DNA of 64,000 bases from Limnochorda sp. L945t (GTDB lineage Bacteria > Bacillota > Limnochordia > Limnochordales > Geochordaceae): positions 1,612,001 through 1,676,000 of the forward strand of contig NZ_CP141615.1 of NCBI RefSeq assembly GCF_035593305.1. The letters run 5' to 3'. The notes beneath the pieces are model-generated. The model was not told the DNA's origin, searched no databases, and was given only the letters and a program-made list of their open reading frames with translations. Shown here one piece after another: positions 25,870-33,871 of the stretch (position 1 is its first letter; the number at the start of each line of letters is the position of its first letter). Made by a program: the position numbers and the translations under genes.

Positions 25870-26725
25870 GGCTGCTCCATACGTCCCCCGGCAAGGCCAT
25901 CTCTGCCCGCTCGCCTTCCACCCGTTCGTAGAGCTTGCCGGCCTCAGGAGCTTGGGCTAGTCACCGGCTGCCGGCCGGTCGTGGTCGCCACCGGCACTCA
26001 CTTCTGAGCCGAGTATGCCACCGTCCCGCCGCGCGTCCGTTGCCCGGGGCGGACTTTTCGGCTCGTGGCCGATCCCGTGGCACAATGGGCCGAGGCGCAC
26101 GGGGCGGCTGTGCGCCTGGAGGCTCAGGGGTGCGTGCCGTGGTCAAGGGCAAGGGTCACGAACGCTTCGGCGGGAACGACCGCCCTGGCCGCCTTCGCGC
26201 GGTTCGGGCGCAGCCAGGACACCTGTTGCTCTATGCCTGGTGTTGCTGCTCGTCGCGCTCTGGTTGGGTGGAGCCGGCCGGGTGCGGAGCCTTCGATGCT
26301 CAAGACGTCGGGCCTGCGGAATGCCCTGCCCGGTGCATGGACCCGTTGCGCCGAAGGAGTTCGGCCATTCAGCGCTGTCGATAGGGGGACATCGGAGCAA
26401 GAGGTTGAGGGGGATGTCGGCATGCGTCGAGGGATGCCTACGGCCCATGAGCTTAACGATGCCGAGCAGGTCCTAACCCTGCGCCACCCCTGCAGCGGGG
26501 AACACCCGTCCATCGAGCCGGTGCAGCCCCTGGAGCGGTGGAGGCTGGCCGGATCGAGGCAAACGTGGTGGCGGTCTCGGCGCGGCCGCGGGAGCTGGTG
26601 CCGGGCATCGGGCGCTTCAGCTTCGCCTACCCGTGCGGGCAGAGCTTCGTAGGGAAGGGGCCCCGGCGGCGGTCGTACGAACCGGTCATCGCCCGCCACT
26701 TCACCGTGGAGGGGGCTGGGCGCGC
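25870..26725. repeat. Dispersed repeat, copy 1 (matches 31860-33095)
   Basis: Roughly 850 bp is closely similar to 31860-33095. Shared landmarks are cttgccggcctcaggagctt, ctgccggccggtcgtggtcg, cgttcggcccattcagcgctg-type sequence and the deacetylase segment. Copy 1 lacks ~155 bp present in copy 2 (32233-32389) and a segment near 32555-32790. No intact gene is inside. It includes a polysaccharide-deacetylase fragment at 26565-26722 (IGRFSFAYPCGQSFVGKGP). Confidence 0.75.
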
Positions 26726-27355
26726 CGAGCTGCGTCGATGGCTACGTCGCTGGAAAGCAAGCCCATTGCGATGCAGACTAATGCTTCGTGCGCCGTAGGC
26801 CCCAGTTAGACGGCCATCAAAACGCGGCCGGGTTGCCTTGTGACCACCTCTCTTGCCCGGTCCGACCGATGCCGCCAAGCTGGAGCTCGAAGAACCGCGA
26901 CATGTGGGCGATGGAGAGGCGAAGACGGCCATCGCTGTTCGATGCCCGTCGAACCTCCGCCAGGGGGTTGACAACCCAGCGCTCACCTCTTCTTTGATGG
27001 GCGTCAAGCACTCCAGAGGGCTGCAGATCCCTATGGCATGGGGGAAAGCCGCGCCCGAGCGGTGCGTGAGAAGTGGTCTGCCCCCGAGAGCTTGACAGGG
27101 AGGCCACGGCCGTCCCCTGGCTTGCTGCTTCAAGCCCGCGATGGCGCCACTTGGACGATTCCGGGTAGGAGGCTCGCAGCGCCCTGACTTCGACCGACAT
27201 AACTGGACGGGGCCTCAGCCCTAATCTCCACGGGCCTGGGTTCGCCTTGCCCGAAGGCGTCGAACCAGGCGGGGTTATCACCTGTTTGGCCGGTCTCCGG
27301 ATCCTGGGTTCGCTCGGCAAAAGCTGTAAACAGGACGGCAACCCGCCTTGCGCTT
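26726..27355. other. Stretch without a recognisable intact gene
   Basis: A minus frame around 26990-26850 reads RRGERWVVNPLAEVRRASNS and LSIAHMSRFFELQLGGIGRT, protein-like but unassigned. About 45 bp (26845-26890) resembles 19225-19270, marking a junction shared with the broken permease region. Otherwise nothing. Confidence 0.4.
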
Positions 27356-27751
27356 TTACCAATACACCTTTACTTCCTGAGCCGCCACGATTTGGCCGTC
27401 CCGGCTAATGAGCCCCGCACCCCATTGCTTGGCCGTAGCCACAATGGCACGGTCGTGCAGCTCCAGAGTTCGGCCAACCTCAGCCATGGTAAGTACCGTC
27501 TCGAGATCCAGAGGCCAAACGATGTAGCCGGACGCCTCGTCGATGCGGCGCACCAGTTGGCCGAACTCGTACTCTATACGTTTTCGCTCCAACACGTACA
27601 GGCACTCGATGAGAACCACGGCCGGCACCACGACGAACAGGTCCCCTCTGTCCGCGCGCTCGAGCACCTGCCGGGCCGCCTCGCTGAGGCGGGGATCGTC
27701 AGTAAGGTACCACAGGAACGGGTGAGTGTCTGTCACAAACACGTCTGTCAT
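27356..27751 (-). CDS. PIN-domain toxin (VapC-like)
   Basis: A 131-aa PIN ribonuclease. The first acidic residue is in VFVTDTHPFLWYLTDDPRLS, the central VVVPAVVLIECLYVLERKR carries the conserved Glu, and LELHDRAIVATAKQWGAGLI with SRDGQI gives the third and fourth acidic positions. ATG 27751 overlaps the antitoxin stop region by 4 nt. It is an intact version of the module wrecked at 19368-19640. Confidence 0.85.
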   Translation of the reverse strand: MTDVFVTDTHPFLWYLTDDPRLSEAARQVLERADRGDLFVVVPAVVLIECLYVLERKRIEYEFGQLVRRIDEASGYIVWPLDLETVLTMAEVGRTLELHDRAIVATAKQWGAGLISRDGQIVAAQEVKVYW

Positions 27752-27987
27752 CGGCGGTCTTGCTCCGTCGTGCCGAAGAGACTCCGCTTGGCTGCTTCGA
27801 TGTCTTCTGGGTCGACCACAACTCCCTTGAGAAGTCCCCTCAGGGGCGCTCCCACCGAGGAACCGGGGCGCTCGGGCGGCGTTCCAGCCATTGACCGAAT
27901 TAGCTCTTGCTTTATGGCCCGAATCTGTCCCTCCAGGCGCTGCACTTCTCGCAGCGCCTTGGCAGCAACGTAGGACGTCGCCTCCAC
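27748..27987 (-). CDS. Antitoxin of the PIN toxin at 27356
   Basis: A 79-aa, strongly helical, charged protein (ALREVQRLEGQIRAIKQELI; then GVVVDPEDIEAAKRSLFG). GTG 27987 has GGAGGG upstream. It precedes the PIN gene with a 4-nt overlap, the standard antitoxin-first arrangement. No classical DNA-binding fold is obvious; the C-terminal part likely wraps the toxin. Function inferred from arrangement and from the parallel, decayed copy. Confidence 0.75.
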   Translation of the reverse strand: MEATSYVAAKALREVQRLEGQIRAIKQELIRSMAGTPPERPGSSVGAPLRGLLKGVVVDPEDIEAAKRSLFGTTEQDRR

Positions 27988-28049
27988 GGTGCCCTACCAC
28001 CCTCCCGGAGGCCCAACAGGAGGCCCGGCCTCGGAGCTATTCTACCATG

Positions 28050-28200
28050 TTCGGCGGGGCTCTCCGGGCGACCAGCAGTGCCCGCACCAACCACCTTGCA
28101 TCCCGCAGGGCGTAGAACACCCGGTCGGCAGAGCCGGCACGGCCTCCAGATCGGCCAGCGTCGGATCGAGCCGAGCGCGTTCGCCGAACACGGACTGAAG
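28050..28200 (-). pseudogene. Short remnant of an unassigned gene
   Basis: One minus frame reads ERARLDPTLADLEAVPA and a second, after a shift, VFYALRDARWLVRALLVARR to a stop. A corrupted relative of the second piece lies near 19640-19700. It is a repeated gene end of unknown family. Confidence 0.4.
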
Positions 28201-28887
28201 GTGGCCCCGCAACGTCTGCAAGAGAAGGCGAGGTCCTACCACCAGGCCCTCGTCGCCGAGTTCGGGCCTGAAGCCCTCGCCGCTGGTGGCAATCTGTTCC
28301 TCGGATGGCGCTATGCCCAGACGGACCGGATTTACCTCGGACTCAACCCTGGTACGGCGGACGTCGGCGACGACCTCCCGTTCGAAACTGACCTGGGAGC
28401 CCGTGAGGAGACGCCTTTGTACGAAGAGAGCAGGCTTCCATACTGGCGAAACTTCCGCCGGTTCTTCGACGCTCCACGTCTGCGGGAATGGATGGACGAT
28501 ACGACCCACGCCTTCCTGATTCCCTGGCGCGCCTACTCGACGACCGCCCTACGCAACACACCGTGGTACGAGAAGGCGCTGGAGTATTCCGGAGACCTCG
28601 TTCGCACCATGATCCATGACCACCATGCCCGCATCGTCGTGGTGGCCGGCAAGCACTGCCTGGCGTTGCTCGCCTCCAAATGGTTCCTGGACTTCGACTG
28701 GCAAGCGAGCTCCGTTTACTCTCATGGGAGCGGCACCTATCAGTGGCGAAAGGTGCTGCACGGTGACATGGCCATCTATCAGCTTCCGCACTTCTCGCGT
28801 GCGAATAGCGAGGGTCGGCTGGATCTCTGTCGAGCCTGGTTCGTCAACGAAGTGCTGGGGTCGGACATCACCGACGCCGTTGAGTAG
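28201..28887 (+). CDS. Uracil-DNA-glycosylase-fold-like hypothetical protein
   Basis: About 228 aa from GTG 28201. [14 protein letters not shown] resembles motif A of UDG-superfamily proteins (GxNPG), and [15 protein letters not shown] near the end resembles motif B (HPS-type), with a hydrophobic strand [12 protein letters not shown] between. No Fe-S cysteines are present. The gene is intact in a region of decay, suggesting selection or recent arrival. The start is uncertain because the frame is open upstream and the site is weak. Enzymatic activity is inferred from motifs only. Confidence 0.55.
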   Translation: MAPQRLQEKARSYHQALVAEFGPEALAAGGNLFLGWRYAQTDRIYLGLNPGTADVGDDLPFETDLGAREETPLYEESRLPYWRNFRRFFDAPRLREWMDDTTHAFLIPWRAYSTTALRNTPWYEKALEYSGDLVRTMIHDHHARIVVVAGKHCLALLASKWFLDFDWQASSVYSHGSGTYQWRKVLHGDMAIYQLPHFSRANSEGRLDLCRAWFVNEVLGSDITDAVE

Positions 28888-29222
28888 ACCCATCCTGGCC
28901 CCCCGGACGGCCCCTGGGGTCTCCCGCCGGATGACCGGCGCGACCTCGGCGCCCAGCAGCTCGATGGCCCGCAGAATCTTCTTGTGTGGCAACGTGCCGA
29001 CCGTGAGCTGCAGAAAGACCCGCACGGGGTCGTCGGTGCTTAGCACGCTGACCGCGCTGGTGAGCCGGATGCGCTTGGTGCGGGCGGCCGCGGCAGCCAG
29101 CACCACCGCCGGTGCGGAGACCGTTAGTCGGGCCGGTGGTGTTCCCCGACCCCGAACACGTCCAGGCCCACCTGGTCGGCCAGTTCGATCTCCTCGAGCA
29201 GGCGACGCAACAGCTCGGCCGG
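28880..29222 (-). pseudogene. Luciferase-like (LLM) flavin-dependent oxidoreductase, collapsed
   Basis: Near 29220-29140 a frame gives [20 protein letters not shown]; after a frameshift another gives [20 protein letters not shown] and [16 protein letters not shown] (N-terminal barrel), which jumps directly to [20 protein letters not shown], the LLM C-terminus. About two hundred middle residues are deleted. A second copy of the C-terminal end lies at 30360-30460. Confidence 0.75.
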
Positions 29223-29239
29223 TCATGGCGGCCCTGAGG

Positions 29240-29580
29240 ATGGGCTGTTCCACGGGTCTTCTGCGGATCGGTGCAGTCCTACGACAGGTGGTGCCCACCG
29301 CCCAAGTCATGGCTCTCGAGACAGATAGCGTCATCAGCCTCATCGTCGAGAACCGCCGCGTATGGGAACGCCCGGCAATGCGCGCCTCGTCCTTCTACCA
29401 CAACGTGCGACGGGAAAGCCGTTCGTTGTGACCGGCGACGCCGCTGGTCTCGTGCGGTATCGGCTCGCTAGAGCCACGGAGACACTGGACGAGGCCCGAT
29501 TGCTTCTGGAGCACGGGAAGCTGTACGGCTGCGTCAACCGCCTGTACTACGCGTGCTTTGGCCTCGGGAGCTTGGGCACG
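29240..29580 (+). pseudogene. Remnant of a nucleotidyltransferase/HEPN (MNT-HEPN) toxin-antitoxin pair
   Basis: Around 29265-29360 a + frame reads [15 protein letters not shown] and [12 protein letters not shown], suggestive of an MNT domain with its GS motif deleted and DSD altered. At 29430-29560 a further frame gives LVRYRLARATETLDEARLLL and YGCVNRLYYACF, a convincing HEPN N-terminus, which then breaks. Compare the intact HepT/MntA pair at 53498-54446. Confidence 0.5.
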
Positions 29581-29682
29581 CTGCAGACTATCCTCGACCT
29601 GTTCCTCTCGGCGCAGGTGACCCGCACCGACACCAGCCAGCGCAGGGGTCGGGTTGCCCCGACAGCGTCGGGCGTCACCGGC

Positions 29683-29991
29683 CTACGAGGCTTTCTCGCT
29701 TCTCCTCCTCGTAGAGCCGCTCAAGCACGAACTCCTTGAGCAGTGTTTGGTAACCCTTGCCTTTTTCTTTGCGAGGGCCTGCAGCCGCTCGAGGACGTCC
29801 GGATCAAACCGGATGGCCACAGGTTTCGTCCTCGGGCGGGGGGCAGGAAGCTCACCGGGTGGGATGGGTTGCATGCGCTCCAGGACGCCCGGGCTCAGGG
29901 AGTGCGTCGCCCAGAGATCTGCCTCCTCCTGTTCGCTTGCAAAGGCCGGGATATCCTTCGGGTCGCTGATTTCCTTCATCTTGCGCTTCAC
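29683..29991 (-). pseudogene. BrnA-like antitoxin with a C-terminal frameshift
   Basis: ATG 29991 begins 3 nt after the toxin stop. The protein KEISDPKDIPAFASEQEEAD and KPVAIRFDPDVLERLQALAK is a ribbon-helix-helix type BrnA relative. After residue ~76 the frame turns basic; a one-base shift restores GKGYQTLLKEFVLERLYE, the expected BrnA end. So one G appears lost in the AAG-rich stretch near 29770. DNA binding might survive, but the C-terminal helix would not. Confidence 0.7.
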
Positions 29992-29994
29992 GGG

Positions 29995-30261
29995 CTATCG
30001 CCTCCGATATCGCCGGCGCTCATCGCGTTCTGCATCCTGCGCCGTGATCACCCGAATCTTCGGACCTCGTTTTGTGTAGACCACGAACAACACCCGTCCG
30101 GTTTCGGTGGCACCCACGGCCGCCCAGCGTGGTTCACCCTTGAGTTGGTAGACCTGCATCCCCAGTCGCCGCGGATCGAGAAGGGCCTCTTCGGCCTCGG
30201 CCGGCGTAACATCGTGTCGTGCGATGTGCACAACGTTGGCGTCGTCCCCCTCGAAGTCCAC
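29995..30261 (-). CDS. brnT: BrnT-family ribonuclease toxin
   Basis: An 88-aa protein from GTG 30261, preceded by GGAGGT at ideal distance. VDFEGDDANVVHIARHDVTP, AEAEEALLDPRRLG, RWAAVGATETGRVLFVVYTK and KIRVITAQDAERDERRRYR match BrnT, including the WDxxNxxHIxRHGVT-like start and the RVITA-A--ER--Y end. It precedes brnA by 3 nt, the usual BrnT-BrnA order. The toxin is intact while its antitoxin is frameshifted. Confidence 0.8.
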   Translation of the reverse strand: MDFEGDDANVVHIARHDVTPAEAEEALLDPRRLGMQVYQLKGEPRWAAVGATETGRVLFVVYTKRGPKIRVITAQDAERDERRRYRRR

Positions 30262-30359
30262 CCGGGCACCTCCGAACGGGGTATCGCGGCAACCAAGCTG
30301 TCGTTGAGGTTGATGGCGCCCGCTCCCTGGGTCGTGTCGATGGCCGTGGCTCCCTGAGC

Positions 30360-30470
30360 AAACGCCTTGTTTCACGGACAGCCCTCGCTGTCTCACGCCG
30401 GACGACCAGCGCCACCTCGGTACCCAGGAGGCGGGATGCGTAATGGGTGACAGACTTTGGCTTTGAGCCC
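30360..30470 (-). pseudogene. Fragment of an LLM oxidoreductase C-terminus
   Basis: The minus frame SRLLGTEVALVVRRETARAV RE corresponds to the LLGTEVAPxVRRE end of luciferase-like oxidoreductases and parallels the fragment near 28900-28960. Nothing else of the gene is present. Confidence 0.6.
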
Positions 30471-30484
30471 CCATCCATCGCATC

Positions 30485-30605
30485 CAGGGTACCGGCCAAA
30501 TGGTCGGCGTATTTCGGAATCGGTGGTTGGCTTGCTCCGGAATCGCTGGTCGGCATCGGTCGTACCGGGCGGTCGACTTGCTCCGGAATCAGCATGCCGG
30601 ATGCC
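30485..30605. mobile_element. IS21-like terminal repeat cluster (remnant)
   Basis: Short repeats ttccggagcaag (rev) occur several times: gcttgctccggaatcgctgg, cttgctccggaatcagcatg and cggaatcggtggttggcttg, separated by ~40 bp. Multiple short internal repeats at an end are typical of IS21-family elements. No istA/istB gene is recognisable next to it, so this is an orphan end. Between 30605 and 30830 no gene is seen. Confidence 0.45.
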
Positions 30606-30829
30606 CCCGGCTTCTTCCCCGCCGCAACGGACGGAATCGCCCGCTCCATTGTGTCCACCCCGCGTGGGCTGGGCCGGCCGCCTGGGTGGCTCGAGGCCTC
30701 CGGGGAAGCACATGCGGATCCTCCACGGTTTGCAGGTTTGTCGGCGCAGCAACCACCGAAACCCTCCGGCTGGTCAGCCATGCGCCGCCCATGCCCGGCA
30801 AGAACTCGCGAGGATGCAGCGCATCAGGC

Positions 30830-30952
30830 CTCTGCGAAACGACACTCGATGCCGGCTCCGAAGATGGGCCGGGGAACGGGCGCCTCCGCGTGATGAGCAT
30901 CCGACCGGGTCGCAAGGGCATACCGGGCGCCGGTGTCAACGAGAACGGTCAC
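30830..30952 (-). pseudogene. Truncated PIN-domain toxin following the RHH antitoxin
   Basis: GTG 30952 overlaps the antitoxin stop by one base (TAGTG). VTVLVDTGARYALATRSDAH HAEA is a VapC-like PIN start with the first catalytic Asp, but the frame stops after ~42 residues in unrelated sequence. A parallel truncated toxin follows the sister antitoxin at 44061. Confidence 0.65.
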
Positions 30953-31230
30953 TACCGTGTCTCCGTCTCCCGCCGCAGGGCTCTTGCCAGGTAGTCGTCA
31001 TGTCGCTCCGAGACATCGGACAGGCCGCTCGCCCCGATCCCAACGAGGCGCATGAGCCTCTCCGCAGGCGAACCGCGCGGCTTCCCGAGCCCGAGCTGTT
31101 CTCTGACGATGCGACGGAGCAACTCGGACATCGAGACACCTTCCTCCGTCGCCTTCCGCTTTAGGGCCCCGTGTTCCGCAGGATCCAGATGGACTTGCGT
31201 GCGCTTCACCCTGCTCACCGCCAGCGACAT
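30952..31230 (-). CDS. Ribbon-helix-helix antitoxin (VapB/CopG type)
   Basis: A 92-aa protein from ATG 31230. VKRTQVHLDPAEHGALKRKA and EEGVSMSELLRRIVREQLGL form a classical RHH fold; the tail ASGLSDVSERHDDYLARALR would hold the toxin. Its PIN partner downstream is truncated, so the antitoxin is now an orphan. A homologue with the same fate is at 44061-44321. Confidence 0.8.
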   Translation of the reverse strand: MSLAVSRVKRTQVHLDPAEHGALKRKATEEGVSMSELLRRIVREQLGLGKPRGSPAERLMRLVGIGASGLSDVSERHDDYLARALRRETETR

Positions 31231-31437
31231 TAACCGAGACACCGGGGGCCGCTGCCTCGCTCGGCCACGGCCACCGCGATCGTCTCCTTGAACATAAGCC
31301 CACGAACTTCGTGATAGAATCCACCTGCCGGCATCCTTCACGCTGTAGCTCTGCGTCCCTCTGGGGACGTAACCTACGTTCGTCGTGAATGGGGCCGGTT
31401 CGAAAATGACCCACCTGTCTTCATGTGATTCAGAAGG

Positions 31438-31560
31438 ATATCAGCGGTACACGTCCCGACGGTGGCCAATGTGAAGCACCGTGATGCGTCGGCTTTCATC
31501 GTCCACGTCGTAAATGACCCGGTAGTCGCCAACTCGGAGGCGCCACCCGTCGCAGAATGA
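31438..31560 (-). pseudogene. RelE-type toxin fragment after a RelB-like gene
   Basis: Minus frame DGWRLRVGDYRVIYDVDDES, RRITVLHIGHRRDVYR plus stop: the last third of the RelE toxin seen at 25666 and 39658. Directly upstream a short EVPRVHSA-type piece remains; the central segment is deleted and frames differ. Not functional. Confidence 0.7.
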
Positions 31561-31572
31561 ACACGGGGTACC

Positions 31573-31779
31573 TCATCGGAACCTTTTTTCTCGCTCGATC
31601 TCGGCCGCCGCTTGCCCAAACGGAATGGCCTCATCGCCCGACGCTTTTGCCGCGTCGTAGGCCCGGATCGACTCCAGCTCCTCTAGCTCATGCAGCATTT
31701 TCTCGTATTCGTCGGGATCGAGCACCACCCCCACGCGAGGCCCCTGTTCGTCAACCAGGTAGCGCACCTCCGGAGCCAT
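31573..31779 (-). CDS. RelB-like antitoxin
   Basis: A 68-aa acidic protein from ATG 31779: APEVRYLVDEQGPRVGVVLD, PDEYEKMLHELEELESIRAY, then DAAKASGDEAIPFGQAAAEI. It is a RelB/Phd-type antitoxin with a YLVDExG strand and a long toxin-binding helix. The frame is complete, but its RelE partner (31438) is a fragment. A related gene, itself damaged at the C-terminus, is at 39850-40036. Confidence 0.75.
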   Translation of the reverse strand: MAPEVRYLVDEQGPRVGVVLDPDEYEKMLHELEELESIRAYDAAKASGDEAIPFGQAAAEIEREKRFR

Positions 31780-31859
31780 CCTTCCCACCTTCCTCCGTCC
31801 CCATCGTACCACGCCCAACCGCCGTGACCGGCAGGCCACGGCGCCTCGTTCAGCGGTTG

Positions 31860-33095
31860 CGGGGCTGGTCCATGCGTCCCCCGGCGGGGCCATCTCCGCC
31901 CGCTCGTCTTCCACCCATTCGTAGGGCTTGCCGGCCTCAGGAGCTTGGGCAAGTCATCGGCTGCCGGCCGGTCGTGGTCGCTACCGGCACTCACTTCTGA
32001 GCCGAGTATACCACCGTCCCGCCGCGCGTCCGTTGCCGGGGGCGGACTTTCGGCTCGTGGCCGGTCCCGTGGCACAATGGGCCGAGGCGCACGGGTCGGC
32101 TGTGCGCCTGCAGGCTCGGGGGTGCATGCCGTGGTCAAGAGCAAGGGTCACGAACGCTTCGGCGGGAACGACCGCCCTGGCCGCCTTCGCGCGGGCGGTT
32201 CGGGCGGAGGCAGGACACCTGTCGCTCTATGCTAGCGACGTTCCTCGGGATGAGATTCACGTAGCCGCGTTCGGCGCGTCCGGAACGTGACGTCGCGGCC
32301 ACTATCCGGTGGCGGGGGATCAACGACGTTTCCCGAGCCGCAGGCGTGGGTTCAAGAACTGGTAGCATCCGAAGACCTTCCACGCCTGGTGTTGCTGCAC
32401 CTCGCGCTCTTGTTGGGGTGGGACCGGCCGGGTGCGGAGCCTTCGATGCTCAAGACGTCGGGCCTGCGGAATGCCGTGCCCGGTGCATGGACGCGTTGCG
32501 CCGAAGGAGTTCGGCCATTCAGCGCTGTCGATAGGGGGACATCGGAGCAAGCGGTGTCTTCGGAGACCCTACCCGGGCAAGCTCCGAAAAGGGCCGGCGG
32601 TGGCTCGAAGTGATCACCGCCCGCACTGCCGAGGCGTGGAGGGAGTTCCTGAAGTCGCACGGAGTACCGGGAAGGGAAGGTTGGGGGGATGTCCGCGTTC
32701 GTCGAGACGGTACATGGGCCGGTGCGCGTGGAGGAGCTGACCTCGGGCGCAACGTCGAAGCGGTGCGGCGGATCAGGCGATTGAGCAATTCGCCAGGTTC
32801 GGATGCGTGCGGCTCATGAGCTTAACGATGCCGAGCGGGTCCTAACCCTGCGCCACCCCTGCAGCGGGGAACACCCGTCCATCGACCCGGCGCAGCCCTT
32901 GGAGCGGTGGAGGCTGGCCGAGATCGAGGCAGACGTGGTGGCGGCCTCGGCGCGGCTGCGGGAGCTGGTGCCAGGCATCGGGCGCTTCAGCTTCGCCTAC
33001 CCGTGCGGGCAGAGCTTCGTAGGGAAGGGGCCCCGGCGGCGGTCGTACGAACCGGTCATCGCCCGCCACTTCACCGTGGAGGGGGCTGGGCGGGC
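31860..33095. repeat. Dispersed repeat, copy 2 (matches 25870-26725)
   Basis: Longer version of the repeat at 25870. Extra parts are ~155 bp at 32233-32389 and a piece at about 32555-32790. In the latter, GRRWLEVITARTAEAWREFL looks like a creatininase-type C-terminus, and MSAFVETVHGPVRVEEL (32690-32740) looks like a phosphotriesterase-family N-terminus cut short. Between 31280 and 31400 lies only upstream sequence of the RHH gene. Confidence 0.65.
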
Positions 33096-33412
33096 TGGCC
33101 AACGACCCGGCTACCTGCCGGCTGCACCGGCTGGAGGCCTGGGTGGTGAGCGGGGTCGGCGCAGCCGAGGTCGTGGCGCCGGTTGAGCGGGCTCTCGCGG
33201 CCGGGCGGTGGGTGATAATCTGCTTCCACGGGGTCGGGGGCGACTACCTGGCGGTGGAGCCAGGCGTACTTCGGGAGCTGCCGCGCTGGCCAGCGGGGCT
33301 GCGCCCCCGGGTCTGGGTCGACACAGTGCAGGCCATGGCCGAGTACGTGGCAGCGGGGCGGGGTGACGGTAAGGGCGGCATGCCGACGCCTCTCGGCGTG
33401 CCGTCACTTTGA
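32803..33412 (+). pseudogene. Polysaccharide deacetylase-family protein, frameshifted
   Basis: The first frame gives LRELVPGIGRFSFAYPCGQS, FVGKGPRRRSYEPVIARHFT. After a shift near 33090 a second frame gives NDPATCRLHRLEAWVVSG, AAGRWVIICFHGVGGDYLAV and LRPRVWVDTVQAMAEYVAAG to the stop at 33412. Together this is the C-terminal half of a polysaccharide deacetylase (NodB-like) with FAYPCG and FHGVG blocks. The N-terminal catalytic Asp-Asp region is missing. Confidence 0.7.
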
Positions 33413-33453
33413 CCCTTGTCACGCTACTCATGTATGTGCTATCATTTGATAGC
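33409..33453 (+). promoter_or_regulatory. Promoter with overlapping palindromic operator of the Panacea TA operon
   Basis: TTGACC (33409-33414) and TATGTG (33433-33438) are separated by 18 bp. A perfect inverted repeat, GCTATCA-TT-TGATAGC, spans 33438-33453 directly at the -10 and start region, 56 bp before the toxin GTG. This is the place expected for autoregulation by the HTH-containing antitoxin encoded at 33868. Confidence 0.6.
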
Positions 33454-33508
33454 GGACGCAGCCGCTTCATAGGTAACGCCTCGGGAGCGCCTCACAGCGG
33501 AGGTTGAC

Positions 33509-33871
33509 GTGTCAGCGGACGGTGACCAAGTCCGGGAGTTTCTTCTCACAATGAAGATGGCGCTGGGCAGGGGGCGCTTCTTGTTGGCCGAGCGCGACAA
33601 GAACCTGAGAGACCTCGCGGAACTCGGCATGGTCGTCGCAGACGTGTATCAGGTCTTGCAGCGTCTGTCCGTGTCCGATTACTGCCAAGGCCCTCTAGAT
33701 GACGAGAGAGGCCGTGCCAAGCAGTGGTGGGTATTCGGCCCTCGCTATGAGGGCATGGTCCTGTACGTCAAGGTTTGCGTTAACCGCAACGGCTGCGTCG
33801 AATGCCTCTCGTTCCACCGCGCAGCCCATCCCTTGCCTTACCCCTTGCTCGGAAGAGAGGGTCAGCCGTGA
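33509..33871 (+). CDS. Putative toxin of a Panacea-type (PanAT) toxin-antitoxin system, MqsR-like
   Basis: A 120-aa protein from GTG 33509 with GGAGGT six bases upstream. VREFLLTMKMALGRGRFLLA, ERDKNLRDLAELGMVVADVY, then WWVFGPRYEGMVLYVKVCVN resemble the MqsR/RelE-like toxin fold in length and in the K-N-L-L pattern. It overlaps the antitoxin start by GTGA. Toxicity is inferred from the operon partner; the exact toxin family is not certain. Confidence 0.7.
   Translation: MSADGDQVREFLLTMKMALGRGRFLLAERDKNLRDLAELGMVVADVYQVLQRLSVSDYCQGPLDDERGRAKQWWVFGPRYEGMVLYVKVCVNRNGCVECLSFHRAAHPLPYPLLGREGQP

Noticed and set aside
30485-30605. Repeated ctccggaatc motifs as a CRISPR array
   Set aside because: Only two or three imperfect short copies with no consistent spacers; better explained as an IS21-like end.
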